This document shows, piece by piece, positions 10,162 to 18,025 of a stretch of 50,559 bases of DNA (positions within the stretch are counted from its first letter, which is position 1; each line of letters opens with the position of its first letter). This DNA is from Pseudomonadota bacterium (GTDB lineage: Bacteria > Pseudomonadota > Alphaproteobacteria > Acetobacterales > Acetobacteraceae). Location of the stretch: assembly GCA_018240405.1 (NCBI GenBank), contig JAFEFW010000632.1, positions 1 to 50,559 of the forward strand. Direction: 5' to 3'. The position numbers and the translations under genes are program-made. The notes under the pieces are model-generated. The model was not told where the DNA came from and searched no databases. It saw nothing but the letters and a program-made list of their open reading frames with translations.

Positions 10162-11205
10162 CTACCGAACCGCGTCTCCACGCTCCCGCCGGGACCGCAG
10201 CAGCGCCAGCACAGCCAAGCCAACGCCCGCTGCCAGCCCGCCGCTCGGCTCTGGCGCCGGCACCGTCCCGATCGAGCATCCTGTCGGCGCCTTCAGCCGT
10301 GCCACCTGATCATTTTGTGACAGGAACAGCGTGCCGTTGGTCGGGTCCGGCGAGGCGTAGTCGCCGCGGTTGCCGCCCGAGGCAATTGTCGTTTCCAGTG
10401 CGGTGCCTGTATCAATCAGCCCCACTGTACCGTCGTTGTTGTTCACGACAATATTGCCTGCATACTTGCAGTTACCGGCCAGTACGCCCATGCCGTCCGA
10501 ACCATGGCCGAGATAGGCGGTCGTGAAGACGGTCTGCCCGAATGTCGACGTCTGCAGACTGTAGCCGATCACCGTATCAGCCGAGTAATTGGCCACATAG
10601 ACAATGCTGCCGTCGGGCGTCGTCGTCAGGCCGTCTGCTGTGTAATTGATATTGGCGACGACCTGATAGTTGCCATTGGTCGGATCGATGCTGATGATGG
10701 CGGGACCGGATGTCAATTGAGCAGACGACAGCAGCCTGTTCGTGGCGGCATCGCCCCAGAGTCCATAGACGGACGTCGCGCCGACCACCGGAATCGTGCT
10801 TGCGATCGTGCCATTGGGGTTGAACTTGTAGTATCCGCCCGTGCTCTGCGAGCCGTACGCCTGACCATTCATCGTCGTCATCGCAAAGCCCGGGCCGGAT
10901 GGTAGCGGCGCCGTGCCGATGTTGTTGGCAAGGACCTGGTTGTCCGTGTCCGAGAACAGATAGGTTGGTCCACCGTTGGCCGGCGCAATGATATTGCCGT
11001 TTGGCGTCGGCACCGCGAAACTGACAAGCGTATAGTCAAACTGGCTCGAATACGACCAACCGCCAACTGTCGTGGTCAGGGTGAACCCGGCCCCACTGCC
11101 GAATGCATTCAACGCCAGCGCCGCGTCGGCGGAAGATGCGGCGGCAAGCCCGCCGGTCAGCGATACGGCGAAGACAGCGACGCGCATCCACATGGGCGGC
11201 ACCAT
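10162..11205 (-). CDS. PEP-CTERM sorting-signal surface/secreted protein
   Basis: 347 aa. A signal peptide (VAVFAVSLTGGLAAASSADA) leads to a mature part of short beta-strand repeats around DG-like loops (LTTTPDGSIVYVANYSADTV, NNNDGTVGLIDTG), consistent with a YVTN-like beta-propeller. The C-terminus has the PEP-CTERM pattern: PEPSGG, a hydrophobic helix (AAGVGLAVLALL) and a basic tail RSRRERG. PEP-CTERM proteins are sorted by exosortase and often belong to exopolysaccharide systems; none is nearby. GGAGG lies 8 bases before the ATG. Codon use looks less GC-biased than neighbours. Confidence 0.85.
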   Translation of the reverse strand: MVPPMWMRVAVFAVSLTGGLAAASSADAALALNAFGSGAGFTLTTTVGGWSYSSQFDYTLVSFAVPTPNGNIIAPANGGPTYLFSDTDNQVLANNIGTAPLPSGPGFAMTTMNGQAYGSQSTGGYYKFNPNGTIASTIPVVGATSVYGLWGDAATNRLLSSAQLTSGPAIISIDPTNGNYQVVANINYTADGLTTTPDGSIVYVANYSADTVIGYSLQTSTFGQTVFTTAYLGHGSDGMGVLAGNCKYAGNIVVNNNDGTVGLIDTGTALETTIASGGNRGDYASPDPTNGTLFLSQNDQVARLKAPTGCSIGTVPAPEPSGGLAAGVGLAVLALLRSRRERGDAVR

Positions 11206-11224
11206 GGTCTTATCCTCCCTGTCC

Positions 11225-11241
11225 GACTGGCTGTTCCAGTC
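11225..11241. promoter_or_regulatory. inverted repeat in the 5' leader of the PEP-CTERM gene
   Basis: GACTGG (11225-11230) and CCAGTC (11236-11241) are separated by five bases, 20 bases upstream of the start. It could be an operator or an mRNA hairpin close to the ribosome site. The surrounding 11206-11330 stretch is AT-rich for this genome and probably holds the promoter. Confidence 0.3.
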
Positions 11242-11347
11242 ATGCTTATGATAGTGAATGTAACAGAATGGTCATATTTGCGTTGACAAATCAACCTTTG
11301 GTTTGGCAGGCGACCCGGAAATCTCGGCTACGGTGTAGCCGGTGGAC

Positions 11348-11381
11348 AAAAAAATGGCGGGGTCGGTCACACCGCCCCGCC
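11348..11381 (-). terminator. Rho-independent terminator of the binding-protein gene
   Basis: On the minus strand GGCGGGG pairs with CCCCGCC (11375-11381 with 11356-11362), followed by ATTTTTTT (11355-11348). It is 34 bases after the stop of the 11415-12644 gene. This is the clearest intrinsic terminator in the window. Confidence 0.88.
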
Positions 11382-11414
11382 TTGTCCGATGCCCGATGGG
11401 GACTGAAAAGCGTT

Positions 11415-12644
11415 TTACGCCTTCACCAGCGGGCAGCCGCCTTCATTCAGCGGCCGCCAGGCATCCTCGGGCTTAATCGTCGCCACCAGGTTGCAGTAAT
11501 CGTATTTCGACTTCGACTCCGACGGTGGCTTCACCTGCCACAGATACATCACGTGCATCACCCGCCCATCCTCACGGATTTTCACGTCGGTATTGTAGAA
11601 GTCGTTGATCGGCGTCGCCTTCATCTTGGCAACGACGGCATCGGCGTCCGTTGTACCGGCCGCTTTCACGCATTTCAGCCAGTGGTTGGCCGCGCAGTAG
11701 TTGCCGGCGTGCAGCAGGCCGGGAACCATGCCGCCCATCTTATCGCTCCAGCGCTTCGACCAGGCGCGTGTCTTGTCGCTCATGTCCCAGTAGAAGGAGT
11801 CGGTGTAGTTCAGCCCGGTGCAGACCTTCTGCCCCAGGGAGGCGACGTCGCTGATCTGCATCAGCAGCGTGGCCAGCTTGACGCCAGACTGGGTCAGACC
11901 GAATTCGGACGCCTGCTTGACGCAGTTCTGCAGGTCGGTGCCGGCATTCGCCAGGCCGATGACCTTGGCGCCCGAGGCCTGCGCCTGCACCAGATAGGAT
12001 GAGAAGTCCGCCGTTCCCAGCGGCGCCCGTACTGCACCCAGAACCTGCCCACCCGCCGCCTTCACCGCGGCCATGGTATCCTTCTCCAGCGCATAGCCGA
12101 AGGCATAGTCGGCCGTGATGAAGTACCAGGACTTGCCGCCCGCCTTGGTCACCGCGTCGCCGGTGCCGTGCGCCAACGCGTAGGTGTCGTAGTTGAAATG
12201 GATGCCGTACGGCGAGCACTGCTTGCCGGTCATCTCGGACGTGGCGGGGCCGGTGATCAGGTAGATGCGCTTCTTCTCCCGGCACACCTGCTGCACCGCC
12301 AGGCCGGCCGAGGAGGCAGCGCCGTCCATCAGCACATCCACGCCCTGTGCGTCGATCCATTCGCGTGCCAGCGACGACGACACGTCCGGCTTGTTCTGGT
12401 CGTCCGCCTGCATCACCTCGATCGGGCGATCCAGCACCGAACCACCGAAATCCTGCACCGCCAGTTCCACCGCGAGGCGGTTGCCGGGGCCGCCGACATC
12501 GCGGTACGGCCCGCTCATGTCCGACAGCAGGCCCAGCTTCACCGGCTTGGACGTGCTTTGTGCCCGGATGATCGCCGGGCGGGCAAGCGGCGCGGTCGCG
12601 ATGCCGCCGATCAGCAGACGGCGCGTCAGTGTCGTCATCAACAT
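11415..12644 (-). CDS. ABC transporter substrate-binding protein, branched-chain amino acid type
   Basis: 409 aa periplasmic binding protein of the LivJ/LivK (Peripla_BP_6) class. N-terminal twin-arginine-like leader TRRLLIGGIATAP is followed by VKLGLLSDMSGPYRDVGGPG, the first strand of the fold. Other family features: WIDAQGVDVLMDGAASSAGLA and WYFITADYAFGYALEKD. An AGGAGAC site precedes the ATG at 12644. No permease or ATPase genes adjoin, so it is an orphan that may use another transporter. The divergent benzoylformate-decarboxylase-like gene starts 87 bases away, so shared control and an aromatic or keto-acid ligand are possible but unproven. Ends with a clear terminator. Confidence 0.92.
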   Translation of the reverse strand: MLMTTLTRRLLIGGIATAPLARPAIIRAQSTSKPVKLGLLSDMSGPYRDVGGPGNRLAVELAVQDFGGSVLDRPIEVMQADDQNKPDVSSSLAREWIDAQGVDVLMDGAASSAGLAVQQVCREKKRIYLITGPATSEMTGKQCSPYGIHFNYDTYALAHGTGDAVTKAGGKSWYFITADYAFGYALEKDTMAAVKAAGGQVLGAVRAPLGTADFSSYLVQAQASGAKVIGLANAGTDLQNCVKQASEFGLTQSGVKLATLLMQISDVASLGQKVCTGLNYTDSFYWDMSDKTRAWSKRWSDKMGGMVPGLLHAGNYCAANHWLKCVKAAGTTDADAVVAKMKATPINDFYNTDVKIREDGRVMHVMYLWQVKPPSESKSKYDYCNLVATIKPEDAWRPLNEGGCPLVKA

Positions 12645-12731
12645 GTCTCCTGTTGCCGGCCGCGGCTTGATCCCGGCGACCGGGGCTTGTAGCGAAGCAG
12701 CATAGAAAGCTGTGCGAAGGGGAAACTACCG

Positions 12732-14408
12732 ATGCCGATGATGCCAGGAAAGTCCGCTCTGCTGGAATTATTGAAGCAGGAAGGCGTGCGCGTGATGTTC
12801 GGCAACCCTGGCACGACAGAGCTGCCGCTGATGGATGCATTCGCGGCAGAGCAGGAACTGCGCTACATCCTGGCCTTGCAGGAAGCGCCCGCCATGGCGA
12901 TGGCCGACGGCTATGCCCAGGCCGCTGGCAGCATCGTTGCGGTGAACCTGCACGCCGCGCCGGGCCTCGGCAATGCCATGGGCATGCTATATGACGCGCA
13001 GAAGGCCGGCTCGCCGATCCTGGTCACCGCCGGCCAGCATGAGCAGCGTTTCAATTTCCAGGAACCGCTGCTGTGGGCGGACCTGCCGTCGCTGGCCCGC
13101 CCGCTGGTCAAGTGGTCCGAGGAGGTGCGCCGCCTGTCGGATCTGCCTCGTGCCATCCACCGCGCGGTGAAGACCGCGCTGGCGCCGCCGATGGGGCCGG
13201 TGTTCCTGTCGCTGCCGGGCGATATCCTGACCGACAGCGCGGATCTCGAGCTTGGCACGCCGAGCCGGGTGGCGCGGAACATCCGGGGCGACGCCGAGGC
13301 GATTGCGCGCGCGGCGCAGATCATCGCCCGCGCCGATAACCCGATGATCATCGCCGGAGACTGCGTGGCCGAGGGCGATGCCTTGGCAGAGCTGGTGGCG
13401 CTGGCCGAGGCGATGGGCGCGCCGGTGTATGACGAAGGTATGGCCAGCCGGGCGATGTTCCCCTCGTCGCATCCGCTGTACCGCGGCCCGATCATCCGCC
13501 TGCCGGCGGTGATCCGCGACCTGGTGGCGCAGCACGACCTGCTGGTGTCGATCGGTGGCGACCTGTTCACCCTGTCGCTGCCGGGCGAGGTGGAATCGAT
13601 GCCGGACGGCTTCCCGGTGGTGCACCTCGATACGAATCCGTGGGAGCTGGCGAAGAACTTTCCCGAAGCCGTGTCGATCTTCGGCGAGCCGAAGGTGACA
13701 TTGCCGGAGCTGACCGCTTCCATCCACCAGGCGCGCAGCGGCAGCCAGCAGAAGGAGGCGGAGTCCCGGCTGGTGCGGATGAAGAACGCCGGTATTGCCA
13801 GCCTGGCGAAGTTCCATCAGATGGCGGACGCTGTGGCCGACCGCCACCCGATCCACCCGATGGCGCTGATGCAGACCATCGGCAAGCTGCTGCCGCCCGA
13901 GGCGGTGGTGATCGATGAAACCGTCTCCTCCGGCGTCGGCGTGCGGCGCTTCCTGAAAAGCGACGACGCCAAGAGCTTCTTTGGCCTGCGCGGCGGCGGC
14001 ATCGGCTGGGGCCTGCCGGCGGCGGTCGGCGTCAAGCTGGCGCTGCCGGATCGGCCGGTGGTGGCGCTGATCGGTGACGGGTCGGCGATGTACACGATCC
14101 AGGGCCTGTGGACAGCGGCGCGTGAGAAGCTGAACATCGTCTTTGTCATCATCAACAACTACTCGTACCGCATCCTCAAGCAGCGGGCGAACGCCATGCG
14201 CGGGCATGCGGCACAGACCGATAATTACGTTGCAATGGACCTCGACAAGCCGCGCGTCGATTTCTGCTCCGTCGCCAAGGGCATGGGGTTGGCGGCGTAT
14301 CGCGCGACCACGCTGTCCGAGGTCGGCGACATGATCGAGGCGGCGATGGCGGCGGACGGCCCGACGCTGATCGACGTCGAGGTGGACCGGAGCTGGAAGC
14401 CGGTGTGA
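12732..14408 (+). CDS. thiamine-diphosphate enzyme, benzoylformate decarboxylase-like
   Basis: 558 aa. Three-domain ThDP fold: PYR domain with the activating glutamate in LALQEAPAMAMADGYAQA (E51) and NLHAAPGLGNAMG (H74, matching the catalytic His of benzoylformate decarboxylase); a central Rossmann domain; and the PP domain with the cofactor motif GDGSAMYTIQGLWTAAREK ending in NN. From memory the N-terminal third resembles Pseudomonas benzoylformate decarboxylase more than acetolactate synthase, which lacks this His-loop. Likely reaction: non-oxidative decarboxylation of a 2-keto acid. Starts after AAGGGG. Alternative: other ThDP decarboxylases such as oxalyl- or indolepyruvate-type. Confidence 0.85.
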   Translation: MPMMPGKSALLELLKQEGVRVMFGNPGTTELPLMDAFAAEQELRYILALQEAPAMAMADGYAQAAGSIVAVNLHAAPGLGNAMGMLYDAQKAGSPILVTAGQHEQRFNFQEPLLWADLPSLARPLVKWSEEVRRLSDLPRAIHRAVKTALAPPMGPVFLSLPGDILTDSADLELGTPSRVARNIRGDAEAIARAAQIIARADNPMIIAGDCVAEGDALAELVALAEAMGAPVYDEGMASRAMFPSSHPLYRGPIIRLPAVIRDLVAQHDLLVSIGGDLFTLSLPGEVESMPDGFPVVHLDTNPWELAKNFPEAVSIFGEPKVTLPELTASIHQARSGSQQKEAESRLVRMKNAGIASLAKFHQMADAVADRHPIHPMALMQTIGKLLPPEAVVIDETVSSGVGVRRFLKSDDAKSFFGLRGGGIGWGLPAAVGVKLALPDRPVVALIGDGSAMYTIQGLWTAAREKLNIVFVIINNYSYRILKQRANAMRGHAAQTDNYVAMDLDKPRVDFCSVAKGMGLAAYRATTLSEVGDMIEAAMAADGPTLIDVEVDRSWKPV

Positions 14409-14417
14409 GTTTGTGAG

Positions 14418-14443
14418 CGCGGGGCCCGCTTACCAACCCCGCG
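14418..14443 (+). terminator. GC hairpin after the ThDP gene, no T-run
   Basis: CGCGGGG (14418-14424) pairs with CCCCGCG (14437-14443), loop of 12 bases, ten bases after the stop. No U-tract follows, so it may attenuate or stabilise rather than terminate before the SDR gene. Confidence 0.3.
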
Positions 14444-14581
14444 GGCAGCAACCCCGGTCAGCGCGCCCGCCCACCATCAGCGCCTCATGCGGCAGCCACA
14501 ACCACCGAAGCCGTGGATGAGCGGCACCAGGGGGAAGACGCCGCCGCCGAACAACAGGCAATTTCACAGGAGGAAACCACC

Positions 14582-15304
14582 ATGGCTCGTTTGCAAGGAC
14601 GCCGGATCATCATCACCGGCGGCGCGTCGGGGATCGGCCGCGCCACCGCCGCACTGTTCCGGCAGGAGGGGGCGGCGGTCGCCGTACTCGACCGCACCGC
14701 CAGCCCGGACGGCGCGCCCAGCTTCGAGGTCGACGTGTCCGACGCCACCTCGGTCGCCAATGCCGTCGCCGCCGCCGTAAAGGCGCTGGGCGGTCTGGAC
14801 GGCGTGGTCAATGCCGCCGGCATCTTCTCCGACGCCGGCCTCGCCGATACCAGCGCGGAGCTGTTCACGCGCACGCTGGCGGTCAACCTGACCGGCACCT
14901 TCCTGGTGATGCAGGCGGCGGCGCCGCACCTGAAGTCGGCGGGCGGCGGCACCATCGTCAACATCGCCTCCGGCGTCGGGCTGACGCCGACGGGGCCTGG
15001 CAGCACCGCCTATGTGGCGTCCAAGAGCGGCGTCATCGGCCTGACGAAGGCGGTGGCGATGGAACTGGCGCCCGCGGTGCGGGTCAATTCCGTCTGCCCC
15101 GGGGCCGTGGATACGCCGATGACCCATGCCTTCCTGGTCGACGCCAGCGGTGCCACGGTTCCCGGTATCGCGCGGCGTTATGCGCTGGGCCGCTCGGCCG
15201 CGCCGGATGAACTGGCGGCGGCCATCCTGTTCCTGACGTCAAACGAGTCGTCCTTCGTCACCGGCATTGCGCTGCCGGTCGATGGCGGGCGCACCTACCA
15301 CTGA
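14582..15304 (+). CDS. short-chain dehydrogenase/reductase
   Basis: 240 aa classical SDR. NAD(P) motif TGGASGIG (residues 12-19), NAAG (77-80), and the catalytic set S130, Y144 and K148 in YVASK. C-terminal PVDGGRTYH is typical. D37 after the second strand (VAVLDRT) suggests NAD(H) preference. AGGAGG lies 8 bases before the ATG. It follows the ThDP decarboxylase by 173 bases on the same strand and could reduce or oxidise the aldehyde or alcohol it produces; this is inferred from position only. Confidence 0.92.
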   Translation: MARLQGRRIIITGGASGIGRATAALFRQEGAAVAVLDRTASPDGAPSFEVDVSDATSVANAVAAAVKALGGLDGVVNAAGIFSDAGLADTSAELFTRTLAVNLTGTFLVMQAAAPHLKSAGGGTIVNIASGVGLTPTGPGSTAYVASKSGVIGLTKAVAMELAPAVRVNSVCPGAVDTPMTHAFLVDASGATVPGIARRYALGRSAAPDELAAAILFLTSNESSFVTGIALPVDGGRTYH

Positions 15305-15310
15305 CGCACG

Positions 15311-15350
15311 CCAGCCGGCGCACCGCCCCGAACGGAGGCGCGCCGGCTGG
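15311..15350. terminator. 11-bp hairpin after the SDR gene
   Basis: CCAGCCGGCGC (15311-15321) and GCGCCGGCTGG (15340-15350) are perfect complements with an 18-base loop, seven bases after the stop. There is no T-run. It lies between convergent genes and may act as a 3' end barrier for either. Confidence 0.4.
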
Positions 15351-15436
15351 CACGGCGTTACAAACTGACATCATATTCCGCGGCCACAGCAGGCGGCATT
15401 GCCGGGCCGAAGCGGGCGAGCCGGCGTAGGCTGGCG

Positions 15437-15655
15437 TCAGACCGGGCGTCCCGGCGGGGAAACGAGCAGCGCGACGACGCCAATGGCAATCAGGACCAGC
15501 ACGCCCAGGACGGCGAGAATCACGATGATCAACAGGCGCTCGCGCTCCGGACTAGCCGAAGCCCACTCCTCGATCGACTTGAATTTGCCTGACAGCCTCA
15601 CCCTGACGTCACTCCGAACCACCGCCTTGCTGCGCCGCTTTGACGCGGCGGGCAA
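15437..15655 (-). CDS. small single-span membrane protein
   Basis: 72 aa, not recognised. A basic N-terminal half (SKRRSKAVVRSDVRVRLSG), the segment FKSIEEWASASPERER, and one strong membrane helix (LLIIVILAVLGVLVLIAIGVV) near the C-terminus, ending in a short SPPGRPV tail. The only long-frame start is TTG at 15655, placed directly against AGGAG with no spacer, so a GTG a few codons inside may be the real start. A coding role is supported by the membrane helix and composition, but not proven. Confidence 0.55.
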   Translation of the reverse strand: MPAASKRRSKAVVRSDVRVRLSGKFKSIEEWASASPERERLLIIVILAVLGVLVLIAIGVVALLVSPPGRPV

Positions 15656-15716
15656 CTCCTAGCAGATGCGCTTCGATACCGCGTCCGCATTTTCATGCAA
15701 GCGTGATTCGGTGGGT

Positions 15717-16346
15717 CTACGCCCGGCTCGTCTGTGCCCGCCCCTGTTCGGCGGCGCGGTAGAGGTACCAGGTTGCGAACGAGCGGTATGGCGCCCAGGC
15801 CAGACCGATTTCGGCCAACGCCTTCGGTTTCGGCTGGGCGTCCAGACCGTGCAGGACGCGATAGCCCTCGCGCACCCCGAAATCATCGACCGGCAGTACA
15901 TCCGGACGGCCGAGCGTGAAAATCAGCAGCATCTCCACGGTCCAGCGTCCGACGCCGCGAATCCGGGTCAGCCGTTCGATCAGCGCCTCATCATCCAGCC
16001 GCGCTGACTGGCGGCGGGACGGGATCGTGCCGTCCAACGCCTTGGCGCAGATGTCGCGGATGGCGGCGATCTTCGAGCCCGAGAAGCCGCACCCCCGCAG
16101 CGCCTCATCGGCAGTGGCCAGCACGACCTGCGGTTCGGGGAAGGCCTCGCCGGGGAACAGCGCGGCGAAGCGGGCCAGGATGGCTTCCGCGGCGCGGCCA
16201 TGTAGCTGCTGATGCGCGATCGCCCGCACCAGCGCTTCGTACGGGCTGCGCTGGCGCTGAATCTGCAGCCGCGGCGGCCCGACGCTGCGGATCAGTGCGG
16301 CAAAACGCTCATCCGCGCCCAGGTGCTGCAGCGCCTTGCGTGACAT
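15717..16346 (-). CDS. DNA-3-methyladenine glycosylase II, AlkA/HhH-GPD type
   Basis: 209 aa base-excision repair glycosylase. YEALVRAIAHQQLHGRAAEA opens the fold; the helix-hairpin-helix is LTRIRGVGRWTVEMLL (about 126-141) and the catalytic aspartate is in LPVDDFGVREG (D155, with D154 next to it). The N-terminal AlkA beta domain is missing, as in the shorter bacterial and yeast MAG-like forms, so length is normal for this subgroup. It removes alkylated purines from DNA. Divergent from a small membrane-protein gene. Confidence 0.9.
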   Translation of the reverse strand: MSRKALQHLGADERFAALIRSVGPPRLQIQRQRSPYEALVRAIAHQQLHGRAAEAILARFAALFPGEAFPEPQVVLATADEALRGCGFSGSKIAAIRDICAKALDGTIPSRRQSARLDDEALIERLTRIRGVGRWTVEMLLIFTLGRPDVLPVDDFGVREGYRVLHGLDAQPKPKALAEIGLAWAPYRSFATWYLYRAAEQGRAQTSRA

Positions 16347-16463
16347 GTCCCCGTCCCCTGGTCCCCGTTATGGTGTGCGAGGCAGCGCATCGTGCTTGAC
16401 TTGCGCCATCGTGGCACGGTTGCTTTATGAGCGTTGCAGAGCCGGGCGAGAAGGGAGGGCCGT

Positions 16464-16673
16464 GTGTACACCCATCGTCGGTTGTTCGACGAGCGTGAGG
16501 AGCAGGCGTCCGCCGACCGCCAGACCGCCAGCCTGGTGGCATTTGCTCTCGTGCTCATCCTGCTCATCGCCGGCCTGTTCCTGGTACATCGCCTGGCTCG
16601 GACGGCCGCGCTGGAGGACTGCCTGATGGCCGGCCGATCCAGTTGCGGGATGCAGGCGGTGCTGCATCCCTGA
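16464..16673 (+). CDS. small single-span membrane protein
   Basis: 69 aa, not recognised. Starts at GTG with a GGGAGGG site nearby and reads YTHRRLFDEREEQASADRQ, then one membrane helix (TASLVAFALVLILLIAGLFLV), then RLARTAALEDCLMAGRSSC with two cysteines 10 residues apart. The pattern of a charged cytoplasmic head, one span and a two-Cys periplasmic tail suggests a small envelope protein. The start could also be TTG at 16434. Frame and composition support a real gene. Confidence 0.6.
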   Translation: MYTHRRLFDEREEQASADRQTASLVAFALVLILLIAGLFLVHRLARTAALEDCLMAGRSSCGMQAVLHP

Positions 16674-16691
16674 GTGCATCGCGCCGGCGGA

Positions 16692-17855
16692 TCAGGCTGG
16701 CAGAGCGCGATACACAGCCGTCTCATATGCCGTGAATGCACCGATCGCCTTGTCGTCATTGAACGGCAGCAACTGCGTTGCATAGACGCCGGCTACACCG
16801 CGCACCGGATCAATCCAGAAATAGGAATTGGCCAGGCCCGCCCAGGCCAGGCTGCCGGCAGAACGGCCGGTGGGCAGCGGCGCCTGATTGATCATGAAGC
16901 TCAGGCCCCACTGCATGCCCTCGACGAACGGCACGTCGTTGGTGGCGTTGGGCACCGCGCTGACCATCGGCGTGCAACGCAGATTCCCCATGGCGTTGCC
17001 GGCCATTGCCGCCACCGTTTCCGGCTGCAGCACGCGCACGCCATTCAGCGCGCCGCGGCCCAGGATCATGCGGGCGAACTTCAGGTAGTCGCCCGCGGTC
17101 GAATACAGGCCGCCGCCACCCATGTGGAATTCCGGCTCCTGCGGGATCTCCATGTCGATCGGCAGCAGCCCGTCCGGCCCGCGCACATGCACGCGCGCCA
17201 GCCGCTCGCGCTGCGAAGCGCCGATACGAAAGGCCGTGTCGGTCATGCCAAGCGGCTGCAGCAGATGGTCGTGCATGTATGCGGCGAGGGTCTGGCCGGT
17301 GACCGCCTCGACCGCCTTGCCGGCCCAGTCGATGGAGATGCCATAGGACCATAGCGTGCCGGGATCGGCGATCAGCGGCAGGGTGAGTGCCGCGTCGCGG
17401 CAGGAGATGATGCCCGGCGTCCCGGTGTCCTGCATGTAGCGCAGGATGTCGGGGTTCCACATGTCGTAGGCATAACCGGCTGTGTGGGTCAGCAACTGGC
17501 GCAGCGTGATCGGCCCCTTGGGCGCGCGCAGCCTTGGCCTGCCCCCGGCATCGAAGCCTTCCAGCACCTGCACGCCGCCAAGCTCCGGCAGCACGCTGGC
17601 GATGTCGCCATCGAGCGAAAGCCTGCCCTGCTCGACAAGCTGCATCGCGCAGGCCGCCGTCATCGCCTTGGTCATGGAGGCGATCCACACCACCGTGTCC
17701 GTCGTCATGGCAGTGCCGGTCTGTACATCGCGCTGGCCGAACGCAGCGTCGAACAGCACCTCGTCGGCGGTGCCGGCCGCGGCGACGATGCCCGGCACGT
17801 CGCCGGCCTCGGTAGCCGCGCGCAGGGGCGCGGCGAGTGCGCTTCTATCGACCAT
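16692..17855 (-). CDS. serine hydrolase, class C beta-lactamase fold
   Basis: 387 aa. Nucleophile motif SMTK (S60, K63) in WIASMTKAMTAACAMQLVEQG; second motif WSYGISIDW supplies the tyrosine; HTAGYAYDMWNP and GGGGLYSTAGDYLKFARMI are typical of EstB/PBP4*-like esterases. No signal peptide, so it is probably a cytoplasmic esterase or amidase, not a resistance enzyme. I use the ATG at 17855 behind GGAGGAA; the longer frame adds a non-conserved lead. Divergent from the exporter gene 170 bases away. Confidence 0.9.
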   Translation of the reverse strand: MVDRSALAAPLRAATEAGDVPGIVAAAGTADEVLFDAAFGQRDVQTGTAMTTDTVVWIASMTKAMTAACAMQLVEQGRLSLDGDIASVLPELGGVQVLEGFDAGGRPRLRAPKGPITLRQLLTHTAGYAYDMWNPDILRYMQDTGTPGIISCRDAALTLPLIADPGTLWSYGISIDWAGKAVEAVTGQTLAAYMHDHLLQPLGMTDTAFRIGASQRERLARVHVRGPDGLLPIDMEIPQEPEFHMGGGGLYSTAGDYLKFARMILGRGALNGVRVLQPETVAAMAGNAMGNLRCTPMVSAVPNATNDVPFVEGMQWGLSFMINQAPLPTGRSAGSLAWAGLANSYFWIDPVRGVAGVYATQLLPFNDDKAIGAFTAYETAVYRALPA

Positions 17856-18025
17856 GGTTTCCTCCGCTTGCGGCGCGGTCGCATTGGGCCGCACCGTTGC
17901 GGCAGCACGCTAGAGGATGCCGTTCAGGCGGGCAAAGCCCGTGGCTGGCACACGTGTCGGTGATGACATGGCAGCTGTCTGCCGCACACGCTATTCGCGC
18001 CTGAGAGCCGGTTCTAGCGTCGCGC

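Noticed and set aside
17856-18025. Operator shared by the serine hydrolase and exporter genes
   Set aside because: No palindrome or regulator gene was visible in the 170-base gap.
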